Assembly (NCBI RefSeq): GCF_000372445.1
Contig: NZ_AQUY01000003.1
Coordinates: 229,726 to 293,725, forward strand
Length of the DNA stretch: 64,000 nt
Source: Corynebacterium ulceribovis DSM 45146
Lineage (GTDB): Bacteria > Actinomycetota > Actinomycetes > Mycobacteriales > Mycobacteriaceae
Direction: 5' to 3'
The position numbers were made by a program, and so were the translations under genes. Under the pieces are notes generated by a model. It saw only the letters and a program-made list of their open reading frames with translations. It ran no database searches and was not told the DNA's origin. Shown piece by piece: positions 47,736-56,475 of this stretch. The first letter of the stretch is position 1. The number at the start of each line of letters is the position of its first letter.

Positions 47736-48367
47736 CCCAGCGGTTTCACACCACAGCTGATGCCATTGAAGCCATGGTTGCAGTAGCCGAATGGGTTCTT
47801 GTGCAAGTACTGCTGGTGCGCATCTTCAGCGAACCAGAACTTGCCAGTCGGGGTCATCTCCAGCGGAGTAACTTCCGTGGTGATGGCCCCAAAACCAGCT
47901 TCCGTGAGCTTGGGTTGATACTGCGCAATGAGCTCGCGTGCTGCCTTCGCATCAGCATCCGATAGCGTAAACACTGCTGAACGGTACTGTGTGCCGATGT
48001 CATTGCCCTGGCGATTGCCCTGCGTTGGGTCATGGTTTTCCATCACCACACTAAGCAGCCGCTCAAAGCTCGTCTTTTCTGGGTCGTAAACCGCAAGTAC
48101 CGCCTCGGCGTGTCCGGTGCGGCCCGAGCACACAGTGAAATAGGTGGGATCGTCACCGCGTCCGCCCGCGTAGCCGGTGGCCGTTGTCCACACTCCCGGT
48201 TCGTCAAAAAGCAAACGTTCCACACCCCAAAAACAGCCGGCCGCAACGATGATGGCGCGCATGCCTTCGGGGTATGGTCCTGCCATTGGTGTGCCGAGGG
48301 TGGCGTGGGTGTCGACGCGGGATTGGCTGCCGGTGATGCCTTGGATGAAGTTTCCGGTTTCTTCCAT
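47732..48367 (-). CDS. msrA: Peptide methionine sulfoxide reductase MsrA
   Basis: A roughly 211-aa repair enzyme reducing methionine-S-sulfoxide, with the catalytic Cys in AAGCFWGVERL (about residue 45) and the conserved GYAGG and HAEAV blocks. An N-terminal extension of about 40 residues (HATLGTPMAGPYPEGMRAIIV) is shared with C. glutamicum MsrA as I remember it. I take the ATG at 48367; the frame stays open far upstream only because it runs antisense to sodA. It is divergent from sodA, a logical oxidative-stress pairing, as in C. glutamicum. Confidence 0.93.
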   Translation of the reverse strand: MEETGNFIQGITGSQSRVDTHATLGTPMAGPYPEGMRAIIVAAGCFWGVERLLFDEPGVWTTATGYAGGRGDDPTYFTVCSGRTGHAEAVLAVYDPEKTSFERLLSVVMENHDPTQGNRQGNDIGTQYRSAVFTLSDADAKAARELIAQYQPKLTEAGFGAITTEVTPLEMTPTGKFWFAEDAHQQYLHKNPFGYCNHGFNGISCGVKPLG

Positions 48368-48517
48368 GCTTTCAAGGGTACGCTCGGTTGTGTGGCGGCT
48401 GACACTTTTTCTCGTCCGCCGGTTTCGTCTGCCGAATTGCGCAAGGTCAAGGTTGCGTAATCCGAGAGGCGTCACCACAATGGGTAATACACCACATTCA
48501 TTGAAGGGATGAATCAC

Positions 48518-49120
48518 ATGGCTGTTTACGAACTTCCACAACTTGCCTACGCATACGACGCTCTTGAGCCACACATTTCGGCTGAGATTATGGAGCTGCA
48601 CCACACCAAGCACCACCAGAACTACGTTAACGGTGCAAACGCAGCTCTCGACAAGCTGGAAGCTGCTCGCAAGGACGGCTCCATCGCAGGTGTTGTGACC
48701 GGCCTGTCCAAGGACCTGGCATTCAACCTGGGTGGCCACACCAACCACTCCCTGTTCTGGAAGAACCTGGCACCAAACGCTGGCGGCGAACCAACCGGTG
48801 AGCTGGCAGAAGCAATCGTGCGTGACTTCGGCTCCTTCGAAGCATTCCAGGACCACTTCAACGGTGCAGCACTGGGCCTGCAAGGCTCCGGCTGGGCTGT
48901 TCTGGCATACGACAAGGTTGGCAAGCGTCTGGTTATCGAGCAGATGACCGACCAGCAGGGCAACCTGTCCATTGACCTGGCACCGCTGCTGCTGCTCGAC
49001 ATGTGGGAGCACGCTTTCTACCTGCAGTACAAGAACGTCAAGGCAGATTACGTCAAGGCTGTCTGGAACGTCTTCAACTGGGACGAAGTTGCTGCTCGCT
49101 ACGCAGCTGCAACCGCGTAA
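48518..49120 (+). CDS. sodA: Superoxide dismutase (Mn/Fe family)
   Basis: A 200-aa enzyme that dismutates superoxide. Metal ligands and conserved blocks: His in ELHHTKHHQNYV (about residue 27), GGHTNHSLFWKNL (about 77), and DMWEHAFYLQYKN (Asp and His, about 160). Mn is the usual metal in corynebacteria. I prefer the ATG at 48518, because GAAGGG stands 9 bases upstream of it, while an in-frame ATG at 48509 directly abuts that site. A terminator follows. Codons are strongly biased (CTG, AAC, AAG), which suggests high expression. Confidence 0.96.
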   Translation: MAVYELPQLAYAYDALEPHISAEIMELHHTKHHQNYVNGANAALDKLEAARKDGSIAGVVTGLSKDLAFNLGGHTNHSLFWKNLAPNAGGEPTGELAEAIVRDFGSFEAFQDHFNGAALGLQGSGWAVLAYDKVGKRLVIEQMTDQQGNLSIDLAPLLLLDMWEHAFYLQYKNVKADYVKAVWNVFNWDEVAARYAAATA

Positions 49121-49154
49121 CTCATCACGCGCTACCTGCGCCCAGTGTGAGCCT

Positions 49155-49180
49155 AAGCCGTCCTTCGGGGCGGCTTTCGC
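49155..49180 (+). terminator. Terminator after sodA
   Basis: AAGCCG-TCC, TTCG tetraloop, GGG-CGGCTT stem followed by a short T-run, 34 bases past the sodA stop. It also lies 35 bases downstream of the convergent nuclease gene. Confidence 0.85.
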
Positions 49181-49214
49181 CATTTCTCAGGTCAGTGCCG
49201 GCAAGTGCCGGCAG

Positions 49215-50810
49215 TCACCGCTGTGCCGGTTTCGGAACGCTCGGCGAGCACTGCGCAACCGTCGGCAACAGCTGGGCACCACCACCATCAAGCCACTGGC
49301 GCAGCACCGCAGTTGACCGGCAATCATCCTCGTTGTACTCCAACAACCGCGTACGCAGTCCCCGCCGATACCACTCCAACGAGGCTTCCCCATCTGGCTC
49401 CGCATCACGCCACTGGAACCCGGCAATAGGCGCCACCGTCTTCAAACTGAGCCCGTACGGACCAACCAGCTGTTTCTTCACCACTCGGAACATGTCCACC
49501 CACTGGTCCGAAGCAATGAACTCCTCAATCTCCGCGAGCGTCGGCAGCCCCGGCAACTCGTCGCTCCACTGCGCAAACCGACGCGCAGATGTGCGCAACC
49601 AATGGTTCTCCCCCTGCGCCGCATAGCAGTACACCAGGCAGGTCTGCCCCGCTGCGGCAGCGTCAGCCCGGCGCGCCGACAACCACTGCCAAAACGCAGC
49701 GAAGTTCTCTGCCTCTTCGCGACCACCAAGCTCACCCCAGGTGACAAACGGACGATACTGCTGCCCATCGAAGGTGCCCCAGAGGTAGCAGCCGTGTTCC
49801 AAATAGGCCTCCATGTCAATGTCGATTTCGACATCCGCCCGCGGCGCCGTCACCGCATCCCGTTTGCGCAGCGCCGGTAGCTGCAGCTTCCAGGCCCTTG
49901 CCAGTGCCGCCATCTCTCCGGCGGCGGGGTCATCAGCCAGCGCGGTCAAGGTGGAAATGCCGCGCGCTCGAAATTCCGCGCCACGGTCGCCTGGCACCAG
50001 CAGCGAAATATCATCGGCTGCCGCTAATTCGGCTTCGCAGCGCTGCCAATGTCGACATGTCCGACATTCCCGCACCTTCCGCGGCGCCACTGGATAGGTT
50101 CCCATGGGCACCGGCGCCAACTCCCCGCGGGCCGCTGCCAGAGCATGCCGGGTCCGCCGCAGCGCCGTGGCGTACACATCGCGCACGGCCGTTGCTGACT
50201 CAAACACTGCCTTCGAATCGTCGAATCCAATCAGCCCGACCATGTCAGCCGCACAGCCCAGCTCGCTGAGCAGTGCATGCGCCTGGCCCGCGATAACACT
50301 GTCGAAGTGCCGGGGTTTGGTCCGCAGTTTCGGGTGCGGCACCGGGGTGGACAGCCCCAACCGGAGCGTATCGACGGCTAGGGGACCACTTTCTGCCGCC
50401 ACTGTCCGGCGGTCAAAAATCTTATGCGCCACAATAAATACCGGCGCATACGTCACCCCGGGACTAGACCCCGTCCCGCCGTCGGTTCGGACCAGTAGTT
50501 CTGGCTGCGATTGTTGTCCGCTGCCCAGCAACAGACCACCAGCAATCAGTGGTGCTCCGGACGCTATCGCTTCTAATGTCGCCAAAAAGTGGTCGACTTC
50601 GTCCTGGTTATCGTCAATAAGCACCTGGGTGACCGGCTGAAGTGCGGAAATATTGCGCACAACCTTTTGGGTATGCTCTGCCCGGTGTTGGTGCCGGCGA
50701 CCACCGACTTCGCTACGCAAATCCAAGTCTTCGCCGAGGTAATCCAACACAGTCCGGTAGCGACAACCAACCAAGTCTTTGGCCGAAAGCCGGAAATCCT
50801 TCGCAATCAC
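49215..50810 (-). CDS. TM0106-family RecB-like nuclease with RNase H-like C-terminus
   Basis: A 531-aa protein. The N-terminal part resembles a RecB-type nuclease, and the central CRTCRHWQRC cluster (about residues 250-259) could bind zinc or an Fe-S cluster. The C-terminal half carries acidic motifs of a DEDD/RNase-H-like fold (IDIDMEAYLEHGCYLWG; YNEDDCRSTAVL). This combination matches TM0106-type proteins in actinobacteria, whose role in DNA or RNA metabolism is unknown. GTG start with poor ribosome site. It is divergent from the DUF6474 gene. Confidence 0.85.
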   Translation of the reverse strand: MIAKDFRLSAKDLVGCRYRTVLDYLGEDLDLRSEVGGRRHQHRAEHTQKVVRNISALQPVTQVLIDDNQDEVDHFLATLEAIASGAPLIAGGLLLGSGQQSQPELLVRTDGGTGSSPGVTYAPVFIVAHKIFDRRTVAAESGPLAVDTLRLGLSTPVPHPKLRTKPRHFDSVIAGQAHALLSELGCAADMVGLIGFDDSKAVFESATAVRDVYATALRRTRHALAAARGELAPVPMGTYPVAPRKVRECRTCRHWQRCEAELAAADDISLLVPGDRGAEFRARGISTLTALADDPAAGEMAALARAWKLQLPALRKRDAVTAPRADVEIDIDMEAYLEHGCYLWGTFDGQQYRPFVTWGELGGREEAENFAAFWQWLSARRADAAAAGQTCLVYCYAAQGENHWLRTSARRFAQWSDELPGLPTLAEIEEFIASDQWVDMFRVVKKQLVGPYGLSLKTVAPIAGFQWRDAEPDGEASLEWYRRGLRTRLLEYNEDDCRSTAVLRQWLDGGGAQLLPTVAQCSPSVPKPAQR

Positions 50811-50830
50811 AATGCACCAAGGTTAACTTG

Positions 50831-50857
50831 TCGCCTACGCTTAAGAGCAGTAGGCGA
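50831..50857. promoter_or_regulatory. Inverted repeat between divergent nuclease and DUF6474 genes
   Basis: TCGCCTAC (50831-50838) and GTAGGCGA (50850-50857) are perfect reverse complements with 11 bases between. The repeat sits centrally in the 67-bp divergent region, 20 bases from either start. It could be an operator or a 5' UTR hairpin. Confidence 0.4.
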
Positions 50858-50877
50858 ACCTGGAGGTAACCAAACCC

Positions 50878-51627
50878 ATGAGCGTATTCAAGGCGCTGCG
50901 CGATTACCGCATCGACGCAAAGGCAGCGGCGAAGGCAGCAAAGGCTAAGGCGAAAGAAGAAGCCCGCGAACAATCGAAGATGATTCGCGAGGCTACCGCG
51001 CAGGTGCGCGAGGACATCAAATCCAAGCAGAAAGCTGACCGGAACACGAAGGTAGCCGTGGCGAAGGAAGCCCGAAAAGCCGATGTGACCGCAGCGAAGG
51101 TGGCAGACCGGGACTCCAAGCGGGCAACAAAGCAGGCGAAGGCTGACCGCAAACTGGAAGCAAAGCTAGCGAAGGCCCACGCCAAGCAGCAGGACCGGCG
51201 GGCAGAGCAGATTCTGGAAGCACAAAAGGAACGAAAGCTGCAGGTATCCGATGTCACCCGCTGGGTGGGCATTGCACGTATTGCCGTGCCGGTACTGCTG
51301 CCACTGCTCTACCGCGGCACCACCATGCTGCGGGAGCGGATGATGGAAAGCTCGGCCCGACGTCAAGGCGTCACCGCGTCGCAGCTGGCCCAGCACTCCG
51401 GACATGGTGCGCCGCTACTGGCCCGCATCGATGGTGCCCGAATGGCAGCCGAGCAAGTAAAGTCCGCAGGGTTCCAGAAGGATGCCAAGGAACGTCTGGA
51501 CGCGCTGGCCGCGGCAGTGCGCAGCGCCGACCACATGTTGCCGGGGCAGCGACGCCGCGTGCACGACTCGGTGTCGTCGGATTTGGCGGGCATCGACAAT
51601 GAGATTGTTGAGCAGCTCAAGCGCTAG
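50878..51627 (+). CDS. DUF6474 family protein, Lys/Ala-rich helical
   Basis: A 249-aa protein. Residues about 10-120 form a highly charged Ala/Lys/Glu-rich coiled coil, followed by a short hydrophobic segment (IARIAVPVLLPLLY, about 130-143) and a conserved C-terminal helical domain (GVTASQLAQHSGHGAPLLARIDG ...). The layout matches DUF6474 of corynebacteria and mycobacteria, which has no known function. GGAGGT lies 10 bases before the ATG. The hydrophobic stretch may dip into the membrane. Confidence 0.82.
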   Translation: MSVFKALRDYRIDAKAAAKAAKAKAKEEAREQSKMIREATAQVREDIKSKQKADRNTKVAVAKEARKADVTAAKVADRDSKRATKQAKADRKLEAKLAKAHAKQQDRRAEQILEAQKERKLQVSDVTRWVGIARIAVPVLLPLLYRGTTMLRERMMESSARRQGVTASQLAQHSGHGAPLLARIDGARMAAEQVKSAGFQKDAKERLDALAAAVRSADHMLPGQRRRVHDSVSSDLAGIDNEIVEQLKR

Positions 51628-51663
51628 CCCCCACCCCTCCCCCGCAAACCAAATCGGAAGTTA

Positions 51664-51740
51664 ACAGTTCTTTAAATAACACTTTTCTGCCGCTCTTCAC
51701 TGAGCGGCGGCCGGAATTGTGTCGTCCACTAAAGAACTGT
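51664..51740. promoter_or_regulatory. Nested inverted repeat overlapping the phoD-like start
   Basis: ACAGTTCTTTA (51664-51674) and TAAAGAACTGT (51730-51740) are perfect 11-base reverse complements. A second hairpin (CCGCTC-TTCACT-GAGCGG, 51690-51707) lies between them. The right arm covers the first two bases of the GTG start codon at 51739. It could act as an RNA structure hiding the start or as two halves of a DNA operator. Confidence 0.5.
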
Positions 51741-53451
51741 GACTCAGGCATCTTCCTACACCCGTCGAGCAGCTCTAAAAACTGGCGTGGCCACTGCCGC
51801 CACCGTAGCTGCCGGCGCTACGATTACCAGCTCGGCGCAGACAGCTACCGCCGCCCCAACCGCGCACCCTGGTGGGCACCGCGCATTCCAGCACGGCGTC
51901 GCTTCCGGCGACCCTTACCCACACAGCGTCATCATCTGGACGCGAGTGTCTTCCCATCCGGGGGACCACCCAGGGTCTGACGCTGGCACCCCCACGCAGG
52001 TCGGCTGGCAAGTGGCTACCGACGAGGGTTTTACCCAAGTAGTTGCCTCCGGTGCTGTGGTCTCCTCCCCAGACTCCGACCAGACCATCAAAATTGAGGC
52101 GACTGGTCTGGCCCCCTACACCCGCTACTTCTACCGATTCGTCATTGCTGATGGCGCCTACCGCGGCCAGACATCGCCAGTTGGAAAGACGCTGACGGCC
52201 CCGGCTGCTGATGCTGACGTCAATAAGCTCCGGCTGGCGCTATTTTCCTGCTCTAACTGGGAAGCTGGCTACTTCGCTGCCTACCGCGACATGGCGCAAC
52301 GCGGCGATATCGACTTCGCAGTGCATGTCGGCGACTACATCTACGAATACGGCCGAGGCCAGTACACCGGCAAAACCGGCGCGGTACGCCACCACCAGCC
52401 ACCCCACGAAATCCGCACCCTGGCTGACTACCGCTTGCGCCACGGTACCTACCGCACCGACGAGGACCTGCAAGCAGCCCACGCAGCCTGCCCATGGGTA
52501 GTGACGTGGGACGACCATGAAGTAGCAAACGACTCCTGGGAACACGGCGCCGAGAACCACTCCGGCGACCGGAAGTCTTACTATCGACGACGCGACTGCG
52601 CGGTCCAGGCGTACCTGGAATGGCTGCCAGTACGAGCCACCACCTTTTCCCAAGGCGGACACCTGTACCGCAACCTGCGCTTCGGCACTTTGCTTGAGCT
52701 CAGCATGCTGGACCTGCGCACCTACCGCAATGGCCCGCTGGGCAAACTACAGTTCCGCGGGGTCGACGACTCCAAGCGCAGCATGATGGGTTCCGAACAG
52801 TTCCAATGGCTGTCCGACCAGCTGACATCATCGTCGGCAACATGGAATGCGGTCGGCAACTCGGTGATGATTTCACCGGTGCTCATCCCGCCGATGGACC
52901 CGCAAGCAGCGAACGCGGTATCTAGCTTGCTGGGCATTCCGCAGGAAGGGGTGCCTTATAACACTGACCAATGGGATGGGTTCGCTGCGGACCGGCGACG
53001 GCTTTACAACGTGCTGCACAAATTGGGCAAAAAGAACACGGTGTTTCTGACCGGTGACATTCATTCCTCGTGGGGCTGCGATTTGCCGATGACAACGGCG
53101 CGGTATCCGCATTCGGAGATTGTTGGGGTGGAGATTGTTTGCACGTCCGTCAATGCCTCCAACATTGATGATGAGTTGAAGTTGCCGCAAGGCAATGGAG
53201 TTACTCAGATGGCTGAATCCGCGCTTACTACTGCCAATAAGCATGTGCGCTTTTTGGATTTCGACTGGCATGGGTACTCGGTAGTGGAGTTCACCCCGCG
53301 CGCAGTGCGGACCGACTGGCTATGGGTAGACAATAAGCTGGTGAAGAATGGCCGCGTGTTCCGGGCAAAGTCAATGGAAGCTCAGCGTGGGCATGGCCTG
53401 AAGTTTATTGGTCACGGTATTTCACCGGCGTCACATCGCCCAGGTGATTAG
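51739..53451 (+). CDS. Alkaline phosphatase D (PhoD) family, Tat-exported
   Basis: A 570-aa secreted phosphodiesterase/phosphatase. A twin-arginine signal (SSYTRRAALKTGVATAAT) opens the protein, followed by the PhoD_N domain (HGVASGDPYPHSVIIWTRV) and the metallophosphatase domain with HVGDYIYEYGRGQ, VTWDDHEVANDSW and GDIHSSWGCDL. PhoD enzymes bind Fe/Ca and release phosphate from diesters or teichoic-type polymers, usually under phosphate limitation. GTG start without a clear ribosome site; a long inverted repeat overlaps it. Confidence 0.92.
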   Translation: MTQASSYTRRAALKTGVATAATVAAGATITSSAQTATAAPTAHPGGHRAFQHGVASGDPYPHSVIIWTRVSSHPGDHPGSDAGTPTQVGWQVATDEGFTQVVASGAVVSSPDSDQTIKIEATGLAPYTRYFYRFVIADGAYRGQTSPVGKTLTAPAADADVNKLRLALFSCSNWEAGYFAAYRDMAQRGDIDFAVHVGDYIYEYGRGQYTGKTGAVRHHQPPHEIRTLADYRLRHGTYRTDEDLQAAHAACPWVVTWDDHEVANDSWEHGAENHSGDRKSYYRRRDCAVQAYLEWLPVRATTFSQGGHLYRNLRFGTLLELSMLDLRTYRNGPLGKLQFRGVDDSKRSMMGSEQFQWLSDQLTSSSATWNAVGNSVMISPVLIPPMDPQAANAVSSLLGIPQEGVPYNTDQWDGFAADRRRLYNVLHKLGKKNTVFLTGDIHSSWGCDLPMTTARYPHSEIVGVEIVCTSVNASNIDDELKLPQGNGVTQMAESALTTANKHVRFLDFDWHGYSVVEFTPRAVRTDWLWVDNKLVKNGRVFRAKSMEAQRGHGLKFIGHGISPASHRPGD

Positions 53452-53490
53452 TTATTCATTTGGGCGCTGTTTCTTTGGGTGAGGTTTGGT

Positions 53491-53507
53491 ATTCTCCGAA
53501 TGAGAAT
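53491..53507. promoter_or_regulatory. Palindrome upstream of lsr2
   Basis: ATTCTC-CGAAT-GAGAAT, a 6-bp inverted repeat with 5-base spacer, 33 bases before the Lsr2 start, overlapping the likely promoter. Possible autoregulatory or other operator. Confidence 0.4.
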
Positions 53508-53539
53508 TCCACATTTTTCCGGAACCAAAGGAACAAATA

Positions 53540-53896
53540 ATGGCACGCCGCGAAGTCATCCAGTATTTCGACGATATTGACGATTCTCCATTGTCGGAAA
53601 AGGAAGTTCATGTCGTCCGCTTTGCTGTCAATGGTGTGAATTATGTGCTGGATTTGTCGTCGAAGAACGCAGCCGCGTTTGAGAAGGCACTAGCACCATA
53701 TGTCTCGGCTGCACGGAAAGAGTCCGTCGCTAAGGCTGATGCCGCGTTGGCTTCGCGGCAGAAGGCCGCTTCCGAGCGGACGAAGGAACGCAACCTCGCG
53801 ATTCGTGAGTGGGCTCGGAACAATGGCTTCACGGTCAGCGACCGCGGCCAGATTGCCGCTCGCATTGTTGAGGCCTACGAAGCGGCGAATAAGTAA
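53540..53896 (+). CDS. lsr2: Lsr2-family nucleoid-associated protein
   Basis: A 118-aa H-NS-like DNA-bridging protein that silences AT-rich genes. The N-terminal dimerisation domain (VIQYFDDIDDSPLSEKEVHVVRFAVNGVNYVLDL) and the C-terminal DNA-binding domain (IREWARNNGFTVSDRGQIAARIVEAYEAA) are typical. In most Lsr2 proteins I know, the minor-groove loop reads R-G-R; here it reads R-G-Q (about residues 102-104). AAAGGAAC precedes the ATG. It is monocistronic, upstream of yidC. Confidence 0.93.
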   Translation: MARREVIQYFDDIDDSPLSEKEVHVVRFAVNGVNYVLDLSSKNAAAFEKALAPYVSAARKESVAKADAALASRQKAASERTKERNLAIREWARNNGFTVSDRGQIAARIVEAYEAANK

Positions 53897-54002
53897 CTTC
53901 AGTTACTTACTTTGACCACTGATACTTCTGCCACAGTGCAGCCCGATAGACTGATTGGGCAGCGCACGGTTGAACGTGCAATTTTAGTGTCGGAGGTTCC
54001 TT

Positions 54003-55352
54003 GTGCTTGAGCCCTTAATGTATGTGGTGTCCGCAGTGCTGAAATTTTGGCACTGGGTACTGCTGTTGCTTGGGTTCGAGTCCAGTCTTGCTTGGACCAT
54101 TTCGATTTTCCTGCTCCTGATTACGGTGCGGTCGCTGCTGGTCCCACTGCAGCTGAAAACCCTGCTGAACTCCCGAAAGTTGGCGCTTGCCCGTCCGCTC
54201 CTAGCCGCTGCAAAGCAAGAGCATGGCGGCGAGCACATGAATGCGGATCAATCCCGCAAGTTCAAAGCCACTGAGCGGAAAATCCATAAAGAGCACGGCT
54301 ACTCAACAGCCACGGGTTGTTTCATTCCGCTGATTCAGCTGCCCATCTTCCTTGGTCTATTCCGCGTCCTGACGTCCATGGCACGTCCGCAGGAAGGGTT
54401 CGAAGCCGCTCATGCTGGGGTGGGCGTGCTCTCTGGGCAGGATGTTGATGAATTCCTGAAAGCCGATATCGCTGGCATTCCGCTCCCCGCCTATGTGGCA
54501 ATGTCGCCGGAGCAGTTTGCTTGGGTGGGTACTGACCGGGAAACAGTCCTGAATTTTGTGCTGCCCTTTTTGGTGTTAGCCACCATTTTGTCGGTGATGT
54601 CTATTGTGACGTCGCTGCACCGCTCAAAGCGCGTGATGGACTATTCCATCACTATGTCAGTCAAAATGATGAGCATTATGCGCATCTTTGTGCTGGCTGG
54701 TTTCATGCTGCTGATTATTGGCCTGACTGGTCCAGCGCCGGTTGCATTGGTGCTGTATTGGTGCGCCGGTAATGGTTGGACTTTGCTGCAGGGCATTTTG
54801 ATTGAGACCTGGCTGAATTGGAAGTATCCGCTTACTGCGGCCTTTTTCTACTACCAAGCGCAGGAGAAGGATAAGTACTTCGAGAAAGCGGAAGTCCGCG
54901 ACCGGGAGAAGAAGCTGCGACGTCGCCGGAAGTGGGCCAAGCGATTCCAGCCATGGAAGCGCCACGAGATTAATGAGCTAATGGCTGCGGACGCTGCTGC
55001 GAAGGAAGAGCAGAAGAAAGAGGAATCGGAACAGAAGGCGCATCTGAAGAAAGTGAATGCGCACCTTAATGCAATTTACCGACGGAAAAAGCGCATTCTG
55101 ATGGAGTCCCGAAAGCTGGCGAAGTCCGCCGCACAAGAGGGCTTAGAGATTAATCCGCACCAGCTTGCGGTCTATGCCATTTCCATTGGCGCCGCCGATA
55201 TCGACGAAGACCATGAGCATTATTTTGAAGACGCCGTAGACATTGCCGCGCCGCGCGATATTCCAGCGAGTTTGCAGCATAGGGCCGAAATGGAGCTTGG
55301 TGACGAGAACCTCGACGAAGCAGCGACGGCTGACGCTACTACCGAGGCATAG
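54003..55352 (+). CDS. yidC: YidC/Oxa1-family membrane protein insertase
   Basis: A 449-aa insertase. The N-terminal membrane segment carries SIFLLLITVRSLLVPLQ with the conserved Arg of the hydrophilic groove (about residue 43). A cytoplasmic coiled region (about 55-100) leads to GCFIPLIQLPIFLGLFRVL and three more segments up to about residue 280. A long charged tail (about 290-449, Lys/Arg/Glu) follows, basic then acidic. It inserts membrane proteins with or without SecYEG. GTG start with CGGAGG upstream. Its isolation from rpmH/rnpA suggests it is a second YidC, but the other copy is not in this window. Confidence 0.9.
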   Translation: MLEPLMYVVSAVLKFWHWVLLLLGFESSLAWTISIFLLLITVRSLLVPLQLKTLLNSRKLALARPLLAAAKQEHGGEHMNADQSRKFKATERKIHKEHGYSTATGCFIPLIQLPIFLGLFRVLTSMARPQEGFEAAHAGVGVLSGQDVDEFLKADIAGIPLPAYVAMSPEQFAWVGTDRETVLNFVLPFLVLATILSVMSIVTSLHRSKRVMDYSITMSVKMMSIMRIFVLAGFMLLIIGLTGPAPVALVLYWCAGNGWTLLQGILIETWLNWKYPLTAAFFYYQAQEKDKYFEKAEVRDREKKLRRRRKWAKRFQPWKRHEINELMAADAAAKEEQKKEESEQKAHLKKVNAHLNAIYRRKKRILMESRKLAKSAAQEGLEINPHQLAVYAISIGAADIDEDHEHYFEDAVDIAAPRDIPASLQHRAEMELGDENLDEAATADATTEA

Positions 55353-55373
55353 CCAGCAGCAGCGCATGAAGGC

Positions 55374-56015
55374 TTAGGCTGGCGCGTCAGTGGTATTCAA
55401 TAGACAAGATTCGGCCATATCACGAGCCAATTCCAATGGCGCGACAGTGCCAGTCATTTTAGAACCGTTGATGCCGCCATCGAGCATCACTAGCAGTTGG
55501 TTGGCGAGCTGCTCTGGGTTCTCCGCCCCCAGTGCGGCACATCGCGGACGCAGCGTATCCAAACACCAGGTCCGGTGCGCAGCCGCGGCCGCACGAATCT
55601 CATGCTCAGTTTCTGTCTCTGGCATTGGGTATTCGCTGGCTGCGTTCTGAAAGTGGGAACCGCGGTAGTTCATGTCCGGCATATCGGCGATGGCTTTGTC
55701 GAAGAACGCCAAAATTTCCAATTTAGGGTCGGACAAATCGTCACTACGCTCATGCCACGAGGCACGCCACTGCTCGTCGAGTGCTTCCAAATAGGCGACG
55801 ACAAGTTTGTCTTTTGAGCCGAAGAGGGAATAGAGGCTGGCTTTAGCCACGTCGGCTTCCCGCAGGATGCGGTCAATACCGATGACTCGGATGCCTTCGG
55901 TGGTAAATAGTTGGGTGGCGGTACCAAGGAGGCGTTGTCGAGGTGCTGGCCGGTCGCGGCGGCGCGATGGCGTGCTGCCCGCTTTCCGAGTAGTACTCTT
56001 TGCGGTTCGGGCCAC
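55374..56015 (-). CDS. TetR-family transcriptional regulator
   Basis: A 213-aa regulator. A basic N-terminal tail (about 1-28) precedes the helix-turn-helix (LLGTATQLFTTEGIRVIGIDRILREADVAKASLYSLFGSKDKLVVAYLE). The C-terminal ligand domain includes DLSDPKLEILAFFDKAI and a late GGINGSKMTG. The ligand and targets are unknown; the nearest upstream gene on the minus strand is the GlsB-like gene, 190 bases away. It converges with yidC across 21 bases. Confidence 0.9.
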   Translation of the reverse strand: MARTAKSTTRKAGSTPSRRRDRPAPRQRLLGTATQLFTTEGIRVIGIDRILREADVAKASLYSLFGSKDKLVVAYLEALDEQWRASWHERSDDLSDPKLEILAFFDKAIADMPDMNYRGSHFQNAASEYPMPETETEHEIRAAAAAHRTWCLDTLRPRCAALGAENPEQLANQLLVMLDGGINGSKMTGTVAPLELARDMAESCLLNTTDAPA

Positions 56016-56129
56016 GGTGCCTCCTTTTGGTCAACAATTCACAGCGCACTGCGTTTTATAACTGCCTCTAGAATACCGACTTGTCTGTCTCACACCGCCA
56101 TTGGCTCGGATCTGTCGGAAATTGGCAGG

Positions 56130-56179
56130 AAAAAACCCACCTTGCGTGGTCGCGGTGTGAGCTCGACCCGAGGTGGGTT
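56130..56179 (-). terminator. Terminator of the GlsB-like gene
   Basis: AACCCACCT (56134-56142) pairs with AGGTGGGTT (56171-56179); read on the minus strand the stem is followed by TTTTTT. It lies 26 bases past the GlsB-like stop. Confidence 0.8.
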
Positions 56180-56205
56180 GAAAGTATGAGAGGTGTTCGG
56201 GTTAG

Positions 56206-56475
56206 CTAGACGCGGGAGCCGCGCTTGGTGAACAGTCCGACGATCCACAGCAGCAGGCAAGCGCCAACCACCGCGGTGATGAGTGTGACGAACCAGTTGC
56301 CGGAACCCATGTCAATGTCCATGAAGATGCCCAAGAGCCAGCCGCCGATGACGGCGCCAAGGATACCGACGATGATGTTAGCGATAATGCCCATGGACGC
56401 GTCGGTGCCCATGATCTTGGAAGCGATCCAGCCTGCGATACCGCCGATGACAATCCAGAGAATAATGGCGATCAT
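56206..56475 (-). CDS. GlsB/YeaQ/YmgE-family stress-associated membrane protein
   Basis: An 89-aa protein with three membrane segments and the family's glycine motifs (GGIAGWIASKIMG, NIIVGILGAVIGGWLLG). The tail is TKRGSRV. These small 'transglycosylase-associated' proteins are linked to stress responses; no activity is known. I start at the ATG at 56475 with AAAGG upstream; earlier in-frame codons have no such site. Terminators flank it, so it is probably transcribed alone. It is next to a universal stress protein gene. Confidence 0.9.
   Translation of the reverse strand: MIAIILWIVIGGIAGWIASKIMGTDASMGIIANIIVGILGAVIGGWLLGIFMDIDMGSGNWFVTLITAVVGACLLLWIVGLFTKRGSRV

Noticed and set aside
48368..49183. 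N-terminal extension of MsrA to 483 residues
   Set aside because: The added part is antisense to sodA and has no recognisable domain; MsrA is normally about 210 residues here.
49190..49245. GTGCCGG direct repeats near the end of the nuclease gene
   Set aside because: Three short GTGCCGG copies are within chance expectation in GC-rich DNA and partly lie inside coding sequence.
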